DNA of 64,000 bases from Magnetococcales bacterium. Its GTDB lineage: Bacteria > Pseudomonadota > Magnetococcia > Magnetococcales > Magnetaquicoccaceae. The DNA lies in NCBI GenBank assembly GCA_015231915.1, contig JADGAR010000014.1:1-64000 (forward strand), in the 5' to 3' direction. This document shows, in pieces, positions 46,891-55,418 of the stretch. The notes beneath the pieces are model-generated. The model saw only the letters and a list, made by a program, of their open reading frames with translations, made no database searches and was not told the origin of the DNA. The position numbers were made by a program, and so were the translations under genes. Positions within the stretch are counted from its first letter, which is position 1; each line of letters begins with the position of its first letter.

Positions 46891-49080
46891 TTAGAATTCC
46901 ATGGTCATGCCGATGTATGCGGAGCGTCCCGGCCCCGGCACCGGGGTATTCCCGCTCCCGTCTCCGACCCAGTAGACCCCGCCGAGCGGCGCGTTGTAAT
47001 ACTTGTCGAAGAGATTGTCGATGCCGGCATCCAGGCGCACCTGCTTCCACTGGTAGCCGGTCTTGACGTTCACCAGCCCGTATCCGCCGGTACGCAACTC
47101 GTTGCGGGTGGCCGAAACCGCATCCTTGCGGTCCACCACCTGGAGTTCCACCCGGTTGGACCAGTTGTCCAGCGCATGTTCCAAACCCAGACGCGCATTG
47201 AGGGGCATGATGTGATAGAGGTGATCCCCGGTATCCGAATTCTTGCCGTTGACATACCCCAGAACCCCGGTCAGGGCGAAGTCGCCCGCTGGGGTGCGCG
47301 GCCCCAGTTTGCTTCTTGCGCTCAGATCCAGGCCGTACAGACGGGCGTCGTGGTTGGCGTATTGCAGATTCACCAGACCTGCGGTGGCGGCGCGATTGGC
47401 GGCAGTACACCCGGTGCCGCCGGTGCAGCGGTCGGCGTCGATGAAATCCTCCACATGGGTGTAATAGGGGGTGGCCTTGATCTCCCACTGCTTGCGTGCC
47501 GCGTCGTGCCAACTGGCCGTGAAACTCAGGGTGTGGGCCACCTCGGGCTTGAGATCCGGATCGCCGACATAGCCGTTGGCATCTCCCGCAGCGCTGTTCA
47601 TGCGGGCCGACATGCTGGAACGGGTCCACAAATAGCGCTCGTAGAGGTTCGGGGAGCGGGTCTTGCGGGCATAACCGGCCTCGTAGGACTGCCTGGTCGT
47701 GGGGTCGAAACGCAGCAGGGCGGTGAGATCGAAATTCATGTCCGTGCGTTCGTGATCACGGCCATTGAAGGCCGTGGCGTCTTCCTGATAGGCCCTAACG
47801 CCGGCCAGGCCCAGGGTCGTGTTGTAGCCCACCACGTCGTCGGTGTTCATGCGGACATAATCGGAGCGCACCCCGACCAGGGACGACCACCGGTCGTTCC
47901 AGCGACTGCTCCACTCCAGATAGGTCCCGAGACGGTCACGCCGTCCGTTGCGGATGTTCCAGAAGGTGCCGGGCGCCATCGAGCAGTTGTTGGCGACACA
48001 CGGCAACTGCCCCGGCGACGGGGGCCACCAGTCGTCGAGGACAAAATGGATGAACTCGTTGCCCACCCGCAGGGTGTTCCCTTCGGACAGATCGATCTCC
48101 AGCTTCAGGGAATAGCCGCTGGTGGTGCCATCGGTGTTCATCGGCATGTCCATGTTGCGACCCAGGATCTTGTCCCCCCGGACATTCATCTGGTGCTCGG
48201 TATTCTGCCAGTGAAGCTGGGCATCCAGCTTGCCCCAACCGAATTGTCCCTCGTAGCGGCCATTCACGAATTTGGCCTGATTGCCGATCATATCCATCTG
48301 CGCGTTGACGAAGTCCTGATAGGGGATATCCTGCCGGCCCAGATCCAGGCGGAAGAGGTGACCGTTGCCACGCGCCCCCAGTTGGACCGATTCGTTCTCG
48401 GCGGCAAACGAGGTGGATTGCACCTTCTGGTCGTGACCATCCCGGTAATCCCCGGCACGGGTGAGGGATCCTTGCGCCGTGAGGCTCAGATGTTCCGTTG
48501 CCAGGGTGGCGGCGAGGTTGCCGCCGTTATGCTCGCCGTTGCTGCGCGCGAAGCCGGAGACCCGGCCCTTGGTGAGCACCCCCGCCCCCGCCTTGGCGAA
48601 CACCGGATCCACGGATTGCACCGCGATGGTCCCGCCGATGCTGTCCCCGCCGGCGCTGACCGGGGTGATGCCGCCCATCACCTCCACCTTGGCGACGTTG
48701 GAAGGATCGATGTAGGAGAGCGGCGGATTCATGTGATTGCCGCAGGCCGAGGGCAGCTCGCGACCATCGACGTTGACGCGGACCCGGTCATCGGCCATGC
48801 CATGCACCACCGGCAGGCTGGACACCCCACCCCCCCGATACAGGGTGACGCCCGCCACCCCCTCCATGAGGGAGGCTGCGTCGCTGTTGGCGGCGCGCAG
48901 GGAGTTCAGCGCCGCTTTCGCCAGTCCGGCATTCGCCAGCAAGGCGGGATCCTCGATGCGCGGCGCCGTAACCACCACCTCGGGCAGGGCGCTCCCGCCC
49001 GACGCGGCGTTTTCCGCGAACGAGACGACCGGAGCGGTACACAACAATGCCGACATGGCACACTGCCCAAGAAGACGCAT
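46891..49080 (-). CDS. TonB-dependent copper receptor, OprC/NosA-like
   Basis: A 729-residue receptor with a signal peptide (MRLLGQCAMSALL to SFA), a TonB box-like PEVVVTAPR, and a plug (about 50-160) with VHGMADDRVRVNVDGRELPSACGNHM. The last stretch gives CxxxM directly before NPPLSYIDPSNVAKVEV. This matches the copper-site arrangement described for Pseudomonas OprC (CxxxM followed by a Pro-Pro segment). The barrel ends in SAYIGMTMEF. AAGGAGAG precedes the ATG. It is first in the eight-gene operon and divergent from the copper-storage protein gene. I infer uptake of copper ions. Confidence 0.83.
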   Translation of the reverse strand: MRLLGQCAMSALLCTAPVVSFAENAASGGSALPEVVVTAPRIEDPALLANAGLAKAALNSLRAANSDAASLMEGVAGVTLYRGGGVSSLPVVHGMADDRVRVNVDGRELPSACGNHMNPPLSYIDPSNVAKVEVMGGITPVSAGGDSIGGTIAVQSVDPVFAKAGAGVLTKGRVSGFARSNGEHNGGNLAATLATEHLSLTAQGSLTRAGDYRDGHDQKVQSTSFAAENESVQLGARGNGHLFRLDLGRQDIPYQDFVNAQMDMIGNQAKFVNGRYEGQFGWGKLDAQLHWQNTEHQMNVRGDKILGRNMDMPMNTDGTTSGYSLKLEIDLSEGNTLRVGNEFIHFVLDDWWPPSPGQLPCVANNCSMAPGTFWNIRNGRRDRLGTYLEWSSRWNDRWSSLVGVRSDYVRMNTDDVVGYNTTLGLAGVRAYQEDATAFNGRDHERTDMNFDLTALLRFDPTTRQSYEAGYARKTRSPNLYERYLWTRSSMSARMNSAAGDANGYVGDPDLKPEVAHTLSFTASWHDAARKQWEIKATPYYTHVEDFIDADRCTGGTGCTAANRAATAGLVNLQYANHDARLYGLDLSARSKLGPRTPAGDFALTGVLGYVNGKNSDTGDHLYHIMPLNARLGLEHALDNWSNRVELQVVDRKDAVSATRNELRTGGYGLVNVKTGYQWKQVRLDAGIDNLFDKYYNAPLGGVYWVGDGSGNTPVPGPGRSAYIGMTMEF

Positions 49081-49147
49081 GCTTCTCTCCTTAACATGTA
49101 TAGATTGAAATATCACCGATCCGTCCCAATGAGCAACCGGCATGCCT

Positions 49148-49238
49148 GATTATTATTTATTGATTATCAAATAGTTAAACAACAAACCAGCCTGTTGTCC
49201 GTGTCGAATCACACACCCTGCATGGCAAATCACACACC
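49148..49238. promoter_or_regulatory. Operator-like repeats in the receptor/csp divergent region
   Basis: The 266-bp gap is AT-rich. It holds the direct repeat AATCACACACC at 49207-49217 and 49228-49238 (21-bp period, two helical turns), and the palindrome TTGATTATCAA at 49160-49170 within an AT tract GATTATTATTTATTGATTATC that loosely recalls a Fur box. These could bind a metal regulator serving both divergent units. No regulator gene is adjacent. Confidence 0.45.
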
Positions 49239-49258
49239 TGACCATTCCTGAAACAGGG

Positions 49259-49288
49259 TTGCATTCCATGCCTGCGAATCGCTATAAA
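49259..49288 (+). promoter_or_regulatory. Sigma70-type promoter for the copper-storage protein gene
   Basis: TTGCAT (49259-49264) and TATAAA (49283-49288) are spaced by 18 bp, about 60 bases before the ATG. The AATCACACACC direct repeats lie directly upstream of the -35, where an activator would bind. Confidence 0.6.
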
Positions 49289-49346
49289 GGACAATTGTCG
49301 CACGTCCTGTTTTTTTCACTGCCATCGGAAAGGAAACCACCGGATC

Positions 49347-49808
49347 ATGAGCACCCCAATGCAACCTCCCGTCAACCGCCGTCAACTGCTCACCGCCGGG
49401 GCCACCGCCGCCCTGGTCGCCACCATCGCCGGCGACCTGTTCGCCGCCGAGGATCACTCCGGCCACGCCAAGCATGGCGACCAGCACCGTTCCGTGGTCG
49501 CCGCCGCCCGGGAGTGCGAGACGGAAGCGATCAACTGCCTCAGCCACTGTCTGATGCAATTCCAGGCCGGGGATACCTCCCTTGCCGCCTGCGCCACCCG
49601 TGTGGTGGAACTGATCCCCCTCTCCCACGCCCTGGCGCAACTGGCCTCGATGAACTCCCCCCTGCTGGCCAAACTGGCTGCGGTCTGCGTGGAAGCCTGC
49701 AAAACCTGCGAGACGGAATGTCGCAAGCACGCGGAAAAGCATGCCGCCTGCAAGGCCTGCGCGGACGCGTGCGCGGCCTGCATCAAGGCCTGCCAGCCCC
49801 TCGTCTGA
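49347..49808 (+). CDS. Tat-exported four-helix-bundle copper storage protein (Csp1 type, DUF326)
   Basis: A 153-residue protein. The N-terminus has a twin-arginine signal (NRRQLLTAGATAAL) followed by a His-rich segment (EDHSGHAKHGDQH). The mature part has 13 cysteines, most in CxxxC or CxxC spacing lining helices (ECETEAINCLSHC; CVEACKTCETECRKH; CKACADACAACIKAC). This is the pattern, and the Cys count, described for Methylosinus Csp1, which stores many Cu(I) ions per monomer. AAGGAAA precedes the ATG. It is divergent from the OprC-like receptor and followed after 4 bp by moxR. Expected to hold periplasmic copper. Confidence 0.9.
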   Translation: MSTPMQPPVNRRQLLTAGATAALVATIAGDLFAAEDHSGHAKHGDQHRSVVAAARECETEAINCLSHCLMQFQAGDTSLAACATRVVELIPLSHALAQLASMNSPLLAKLAAVCVEACKTCETECRKHAEKHAACKACADACAACIKACQPLV

Positions 49809-49812
49809 CGCG

Positions 49813-50784
49813 ATGTCCAACCAGGCCGCCATTGCCGACCTGCTGAACTCCGTCACCCGGAAGATCCTGGGACAGGAGGTCCTGGTCAACCGTCTGGTGA
49901 TCGCCCTGCTGGCCGACGGCCACCTGCTGGTGGAGGGCGCGCCGGGTCTTGCCAAGACCCGCGCGGTCAAGACCCTGGCCGAACGGATCGAGGGGGCGTT
50001 TCACCGGATCCAGTTCACTCCGGACCTCCTGCCCGCAGACCTGACCGGCACCGAAACCTTCCGTCCCCAGGACGGATCGTTCCAGTTCCAGAAAGGGCCG
50101 CTGTTCCACAACCTGATCCTGGCCGACGAGATCAACCGCGCCCCTGCCAAGGTGCAATCCGCACTGCTGGAGGCCATGGGGGAACGGCAGATCACAGTGG
50201 GTCCCAAGACCTATCCCCTGCCGCCCTTGTTCATGGTGATGGCCACCCAGAACCCCATCGAACAGGAAGGCACCCACCCCCTGCCCGAAGCCCAACTGGA
50301 TCGCTTCCTGATGCTGGTGCGCATCGGTTACCCCCAGGCCGGGATCGAGCGGGCCATTCTGCGCTTGGTGCGCGAGGAGACACGCGAGGAAGAGACGCGA
50401 CAACTCGCCGCCCCGGAGGAGAAACTCCCCACCCGGACCATCCTGGCCGCCCGCCGCGAGGTGCTGGAGTTGCACATGTCCGAGGCGGTGGAGGAGTATC
50501 TTTTGCACCTGATCCTGGCCACCCGCGACCCGGACAAATACGACCCCCGACTCGCCGGGATCCTGCAATTCGGCGCCAGTCCGCGCGCCACCATCGCCCT
50601 GGACCGGTGCGCCCGCGCCCATGCCTGGCTGGCCGGTCGGGATTTCGTCACTCCGGACGACGTGCGCGCCCTGGCCCCGGACATTTTGCGCCACCGGATC
50701 ATCCTGACCTTCGAGGCGGAAGCGCAGGGGCATACCCCGGACGGCTTCATCACCCAACTGTTGCGGCGGATACCCTCACCGTGA
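49813..50784 (+). CDS. MoxR-family AAA+ ATPase
   Basis: A 323-residue chaperone-like ATPase. Walker A is degenerate but recognisable as VEGAPGLAKT, Walker B is LILADEINRAPAKVQSALLEAM, and sensor 1 is MATQNPIEQEGT. The C-terminal lid contains VTPDDVRALAPDILRHR. MoxR proteins help assemble or activate metal- or VWA-containing complexes. The start at MSNQAAIADLL lies 4 bp after the csp stop; the ORF's earlier ATG is inside csp. No strong ribosome binding site is seen, which suggests coupling to csp. The DUF58 gene overlaps its stop (GTGA). Confidence 0.92.
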   Translation: MSNQAAIADLLNSVTRKILGQEVLVNRLVIALLADGHLLVEGAPGLAKTRAVKTLAERIEGAFHRIQFTPDLLPADLTGTETFRPQDGSFQFQKGPLFHNLILADEINRAPAKVQSALLEAMGERQITVGPKTYPLPPLFMVMATQNPIEQEGTHPLPEAQLDRFLMLVRIGYPQAGIERAILRLVREETREEETRQLAAPEEKLPTRTILAARREVLELHMSEAVEEYLLHLILATRDPDKYDPRLAGILQFGASPRATIALDRCARAHAWLAGRDFVTPDDVRALAPDILRHRIILTFEAEAQGHTPDGFITQLLRRIPSP

Positions 50785-51680
50785 ACCCACTGGACCTTGC
50801 GGAACTGGTCGCCCTGCGCCATCAGGCCAAGGGGGTCCCGCCTGCCCCCCGGCGGGCGCGGTCGTTGCTGGAGGGGAGCTATCTTTCCCATTTCAAGGGG
50901 CGTGGCATGGAGTTCGCCGAAACCCGCGCCTATCTGCCCGGAGACGACATCCGGCACATGGAATGGCGCGTCACGGCCCGCACCGGAAAACCCCATGTCA
51001 AGGTGTTCCGGGAGGAACGGGAACGGGCGGTGCTGATCTGGACCGATTTCCGGCGCCCCATGCATTTTGCCACTCGCGGGCGTTTCAAGGTGGGGCAGGC
51101 CGGGCTTGCCGCTGCCCTGGTGGGCTGGGGCGCGGCGTTGCGCGGGGATCGTCTCGGCGGGCTGATCTTTGCCGAGGGGGAGCATCGGGAGTTGCGTCCG
51201 CAAAGGGGAGACCGCGGGGTATTGCGCCTCATCCAGGAGATGGTCCGTTTTCCCGCCCCCGGATCGGAAACGGATCCTTCCGTGTCGTTCACGTCGGCTT
51301 TGCTGCGTCTGCGCCGGGTGGCGCTTCCGGGGAGCCTGTTGTTTTTATTCAGCGATTTCCGTGGCTTGAGCGAATCGGATCACACCCATCTGGCACAGAT
51401 GGCCCGTCACAACGACCTGACCCTGTTTTTTGTCCACGATCCCCTGGAACGCGCCCTGCCGCCTCCCGACGGACGCTACCCGGTGGCGATGGGCAGCGGA
51501 GCGCCCCGCTTTCTGGAGGTCAACCAGCCTCGGGTGCGCGAGGAATACGCCGCCCGTTTTCAGCGCCGCCTGGAAGAATTGACCACCTTGTGCCGATCCA
51601 TCGGAGCTTTGTTGATCTCCTGTTCCACGGACGAGGATGCCGTCACGGCGCTCAAGCGGGGATTCGGGATGCGGCCATGA
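50781..51680 (+). CDS. DUF58 domain protein of the MoxR operon
   Basis: A 299-residue protein starting at GTG, which overlaps the moxR stop. The DUF58 core is clear: GRGMEFAETRAYLPGDDIRHMEWRVTART near residues 38-65, followed by KVFREERERAVLIWTDF, a von Willebrand A-like fold. No transmembrane segment is obvious. DUF58 proteins always accompany MoxR and are thought to be its partner or adaptor. Confidence 0.9.
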   Translation: MNPLDLAELVALRHQAKGVPPAPRRARSLLEGSYLSHFKGRGMEFAETRAYLPGDDIRHMEWRVTARTGKPHVKVFREERERAVLIWTDFRRPMHFATRGRFKVGQAGLAAALVGWGAALRGDRLGGLIFAEGEHRELRPQRGDRGVLRLIQEMVRFPAPGSETDPSVSFTSALLRLRRVALPGSLLFLFSDFRGLSESDHTHLAQMARHNDLTLFFVHDPLERALPPPDGRYPVAMGSGAPRFLEVNQPRVREEYAARFQRRLEELTTLCRSIGALLISCSTDEDAVTALKRGFGMRP

Positions 51681-52183
51681 ACAACGCCGCCCCCCCCCTG
51701 GAACTGCGCGACATTCACCTGCCGGATCCGGTGGCCTGGTGGCCGCCGGCCCCGGGGTGGTGGCTGGTGGCCGCGACCCCTGTGGTTTTGTTCCTGGTCT
51801 GGTGGCTTTATCGCCACTGGTCGAAGCGGCATCGGCTCCGCCGGGCCGCCCTGGGCGAACTGCAACGGCTGGAGGATGCCCACGCCAAAAGGCCGGACGC
51901 GCAACGCCTGGCCGCCGATCTTTCGGCGTTGTTGCGCCGGGTGGCCATCGCGCACCACCCGCCGGAAGAGGTGGCGGGGCTGGCGGGCCGGGAGTGGCTG
52001 GCCTGGCTGGATCGCGCCCTGCCCACCCCGGAGTTTTCCCAAGGTCCGGGCGCGGTGCTGATCAGCGCCCCTTTCCAGCCCGACCCCGACATCGATGCCG
52101 CTGCTTTGCTGGCATTATGCCGGCGTTGGATCCGGGCCACGCCTCAACCCATCGGGCGGGGATTGGCAAGCGACAGAATGTGA
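51677..52183 (+). CDS. DUF4381 membrane protein of the MoxR operon
   Basis: A 168-residue protein with one membrane helix (GWWLVAATPVVLFLVWWLY, about residues 28-46) preceded by the family motif LRDIHLPDPVAWWPPAPGW. A helical cytoplasmic part contains LAADLSALLRRVAIAHHPPEEVAGLAGREWLAWLD. The ATG overlaps the DUF58 stop (ATGA). In complete operons VWA-domain (BatA/BatB) and TPR genes follow; here the operon stops and the gene overlaps the 3' end of convergent cheB by 40 bases. Confidence 0.87.
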   Translation: MNNAAPPLELRDIHLPDPVAWWPPAPGWWLVAATPVVLFLVWWLYRHWSKRHRLRRAALGELQRLEDAHAKRPDAQRLAADLSALLRRVAIAHHPPEEVAGLAGREWLAWLDRALPTPEFSQGPGAVLISAPFQPDPDIDAAALLALCRRWIRATPQPIGRGLASDRM

Positions 52184-53196
52184 TCGGCCATCCGGTCCAG
52201 CGAGATGACGGCCTCGGCGGCATCCAGGGCCAAGGCCTCGCCGGGCATGCCGAAGACGATGGAACTGGCCTGATCCTGCACGAAGGTGTGACACCCCGCG
52301 TTGCGCATGGCCAACAAACCCATGGCGCCGTCATTGCCCATTCCGGTGAGAATCCCCCCCGCCGACCGGCCCGGCGCAGCCATGGCAAGAGAGGTGAACA
52401 AAGGATTGCCCGAAGGCCGAAACCGGTTGATCGGCTGGCTCCGGTCCAAACGGATCACCAACTCCCCCCCCTCGGCCCGAATTTGGATGTGATGATCGTC
52501 CGGGGCAAAAAAAACCTGGCCCGGTTGCGGAAGGTCCCCATCCCTGGCCAACAGGACGCTCAGTTTGGTGACCTCCCCCAGCCATTTCACCAGCCCGCCG
52601 ACAAATCCGCTGGAGATGTGCTGCACCACCACCACGGGAAACGGCAGTTCCCCAGGCAACATCCGCAGAATGGCATGCAACGCCTGCGGGCCACCGGTGG
52701 AACAGGCCAGACCGAGCACCTTGCTGCCCCCTGGGGAAACGGAACGACCGGGCACACGCACCCGCCGCGCCAGGGAATGACGCAAACGCCGCACCAGCTT
52801 CACCTCCGCCATGGCCCGGATGGTCCCCACGATGTCGTCGCGAATCGAGGCGAAATTCGGACTCTGCAATCCCGCAGGCTTTTCGATCACCGCCAAAGCG
52901 CCCTCCTCGATGGCCCGAAAGGTGATGTGCAACTCATCGTCGTCCACGTTCGAGGAGATCACCACGATCGGTACCGGTCGGGTCGCCATGATGTGACGCG
53001 TCACCTCGAAGCCGTCCATCACCGGCATGCGGATGTCCATGGTGATCAGGTCCGGCTGCAACGCCTCGGCCATGCGCACCCCTTCCGCCCCGTCCCTGGC
53101 GGCCCCGATCACGGTCATGTCCGACTCCCGATCGATGATGGCCGTCAGCAGCCGCGTCACCACCAAAGAGTCCTCGATGATCAATACCCGAATCAT
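52144..53196 (-). CDS. cheB: Protein-glutamate methylesterase CheB
   Basis: A 350-residue response regulator. The receiver domain (1-120) has the phospho-acceptor Asp54 in ITMDIRMP. The methylesterase domain (about 158-345) has the catalytic triad Ser166 (ACSTGGPQAL), His193 (VVVQHIS) and Asp289 (TGMGNDGAMG). It removes methyl groups from chemoreceptors when phosphorylated by CheA. Its ATG overlaps the cheA stop (ATGA). It is last in the chemosensory operon. Confidence 0.95.
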   Translation of the reverse strand: MIRVLIIEDSLVVTRLLTAIIDRESDMTVIGAARDGAEGVRMAEALQPDLITMDIRMPVMDGFEVTRHIMATRPVPIVVISSNVDDDELHITFRAIEEGALAVIEKPAGLQSPNFASIRDDIVGTIRAMAEVKLVRRLRHSLARRVRVPGRSVSPGGSKVLGLACSTGGPQALHAILRMLPGELPFPVVVVQHISSGFVGGLVKWLGEVTKLSVLLARDGDLPQPGQVFFAPDDHHIQIRAEGGELVIRLDRSQPINRFRPSGNPLFTSLAMAAPGRSAGGILTGMGNDGAMGLLAMRNAGCHTFVQDQASSIVFGMPGEALALDAAEAVISLDRMADHILSLANPRPMG

Positions 53197-55415
53197 GGCA
53201 ACAGTTGCTCCACCATTTCCAGCAAGGCGCGCGTCTCGAACTGCCCCTTGACGATATAGGCATCCGCCCCCACCTCCACCCCGCGCCGCTGATCCTCGGC
53301 GCTCCCCAACGACGACACGATCAGCACCGGAATCTCGCGCAACGTCAGGTTCCCCTTGATCCTGCCGGTCAACTGAAACCCATCCAGCACCGGCATCTGC
53401 ACGTCGGTGACCACGAGATCGAACCCGGGTTCGGCAAGCAGGATCTCCCAGGCCTCCTCCCCCTGGGTGGCCAGCCGCACCTCATGACCGACCCCGGTCA
53501 GGATGTTGCTCTCCAGCGTGCGCGAGGTGATGGAGTCGTCCACCACCAGAATGCGCCTTTTGGGCCGCTCCACCGGGTGGATCCCTTCCGAAATGACATG
53601 GGCCTGGGCCGGCATCCGCCAGGCCATGTCCACCAGCAAGACCGGATCCAGCACCATCACCACCCTGCCCGATCCCAGAATGGCACCGCCCATCACCCCA
53701 GGCACGGCAGACAACGGCGGCGGCAACTTCTTGATCACCATCTCGCGATCCTCCACCAAATCGTCCACCACCAGCACCACGCCGCGCCACCCGTTGGAGA
53801 CCACCACCGCCGGCCAGTTTCTTTCCCACCTCGACGCCAAAGGATCGCTCCAGGCGAGCAGCCCCGCCAGCGGCACCAAAGGATAAGGCGTGCCGTCCAC
53901 CAGCACCGCCTCCCGGTTGGCGATCCGCACCCGCATCTCCGGCGCGACCGACAGAATCCGGTCGATCTGCTTGGAAGGAATCGCCACGCTCCGCCCGGCG
54001 ACCCGCACCAGCAATCCGCGCTGTGTTGCCATGGTCATCGGCAGATCCAGGACAAAAACCGTCCCCCGTCCCGGCTCGCTCTCCACCCGAACCGATCCCT
54101 GCAAGCCGCGCAGGGTGGTCCGTACCACATCCAGTCCCACCCCGCGACCGGAAAGCGTGGTGAGCAACTCCCGACTGGTGAATCCGGGACGAAAGATCAG
54201 TTGCAGGCAATCCTCCCGGCTCATGGCCCGGCCCTCCTCCGCGCCGACCATTCCCTTGCGGATCGCGACGCCCATGATCGCCTCCGGGTCCATGCCGGCC
54301 CCGTCGTCCTCGATGCGGATCCGCAGGCGATGTCCCACCTGGGCAAAGGTCAGCCGGATCCGGCCCGTGTCCGGTTTGCCCAGGGCCACCCGCGCGGCTG
54401 GCGACTCGATGCCGTGGTCCACCGCGTTGCGCAGCAGATGGTTCATGGGGTCGCGCAGAGGATTGAGCAGAAATCGATCCACCAGAGGATCCTCGCCATC
54501 GACGACCAGTTCCACCCGCTTGTCCAGTTCCCGCGCCAGATCCCGCACCATGCGCGGCAAAGGCTGCGTCAGCGTGGTGACCTTGACCAGACGCAACCGG
54601 GAGATCTCTTCCCGCAGGGAACGGGTCAGGGTACGCAAATGCGCCGAACCACGGGTCAGTTCCCCCTGCAATGCCGCCGTGGCGGCAAACAGCCCCTCGA
54701 TGGCCGCCTGACAGCTCCTGGCACTCTCCACGCGCCCGTCGAGACGCTCCGCCAGGGCCTCGACCCGCGCGACAACCGCCCGCAACGATTCCCCAGGGTC
54801 GAGCCGGTCCTGCAGCGTCACCTGAATCTCCTCGGCCCAGGCGCTCAGGCGTTCCAGTTTCTCCACCGGAATCCGCAGGGTTTCGCTCTCCACGGCAGGA
54901 GGGGCTTCCCGCACGGGTTTTTCCTCCGCCACCGGCTCCACAGGCGGGGGAGGACGCCAACGCGAGGCCCTGGCCTGCTGGTGGGGCACGGACAAACCCT
55001 GCATCCCATCGCACAGGGAGGTCAGCCGGAAATTCAGGGCGGCGATGCGCTGCTCGGGCAACGGCTCCCCCGCCTCGAAGGCCGACAACACCGGTCGCAT
55101 GCAGTCGAGAGCGGCCAGGGCGGCATCCATGGCCTCGGTGGCGGGGTGTTGGGGATGCTTTTTCAACGCGGCGAACAAGGACTCCATGCGGTGGCTCAGA
55201 TCGGCGATCTCCGTCAGACCCACCCCGCGCGCCGCTCCCTTGATGCTGTGGGCCGCACGAAAGATCTCTTCGAGTATCCCCTCCCGTTCCGGGGCGGGCG
55301 GACCCTTTTCCAGCCGCAGCAGCAAATCCGTCAACGACTGGAGCTTCTCGTCCAGCTCGATGCGGAATACGGCGAGCAACTCCCGCTGCAAATCGGCATC
55401 CTGGTCGTTGAACAT
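53193..55415 (-). CDS. CheA-type histidine kinase fused to a receiver domain
   Basis: A 740-residue hybrid. An Hpt domain at the N-terminus has phosphorylatable His56 in IFRAAHSIKGAARG. A dimerisation/ATPase core (about 190-460) follows, with MNHLLRNAVDHGIE and IRIEDDGAGMDPEAI. A CheW-like domain (about 470-605, LLVRVAGRSVAIPSKQIDRI) and a C-terminal receiver (about 620-740, acceptor Asp in LVVTDVQMP) complete it. No separate P2 (CheY-binding) domain is visible. The fused receiver is typical of alternative pathways (Frz/Wsp/Chp types) rather than the flagellar system. A REC domain here can act as output or phosphate sink. Confidence 0.93.
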   Translation of the reverse strand: MFNDQDADLQRELLAVFRIELDEKLQSLTDLLLRLEKGPPAPEREGILEEIFRAAHSIKGAARGVGLTEIADLSHRMESLFAALKKHPQHPATEAMDAALAALDCMRPVLSAFEAGEPLPEQRIAALNFRLTSLCDGMQGLSVPHQQARASRWRPPPPVEPVAEEKPVREAPPAVESETLRIPVEKLERLSAWAEEIQVTLQDRLDPGESLRAVVARVEALAERLDGRVESARSCQAAIEGLFAATAALQGELTRGSAHLRTLTRSLREEISRLRLVKVTTLTQPLPRMVRDLARELDKRVELVVDGEDPLVDRFLLNPLRDPMNHLLRNAVDHGIESPAARVALGKPDTGRIRLTFAQVGHRLRIRIEDDGAGMDPEAIMGVAIRKGMVGAEEGRAMSREDCLQLIFRPGFTSRELLTTLSGRGVGLDVVRTTLRGLQGSVRVESEPGRGTVFVLDLPMTMATQRGLLVRVAGRSVAIPSKQIDRILSVAPEMRVRIANREAVLVDGTPYPLVPLAGLLAWSDPLASRWERNWPAVVVSNGWRGVVLVVDDLVEDREMVIKKLPPPLSAVPGVMGGAILGSGRVVMVLDPVLLVDMAWRMPAQAHVISEGIHPVERPKRRILVVDDSITSRTLESNILTGVGHEVRLATQGEEAWEILLAEPGFDLVVTDVQMPVLDGFQLTGRIKGNLTLREIPVLIVSSLGSAEDQRRGVEVGADAYIVKGQFETRALLEMVEQLLP

Positions 55416-55418
55416 GCG

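Noticed and set aside
49160-49170. FNR/Anr site (TTGAT-N4-ATCAA)
   Set aside because: The arms TTGAT and ATCAA are present but separated by one base instead of four, so it cannot be a normal FNR box.
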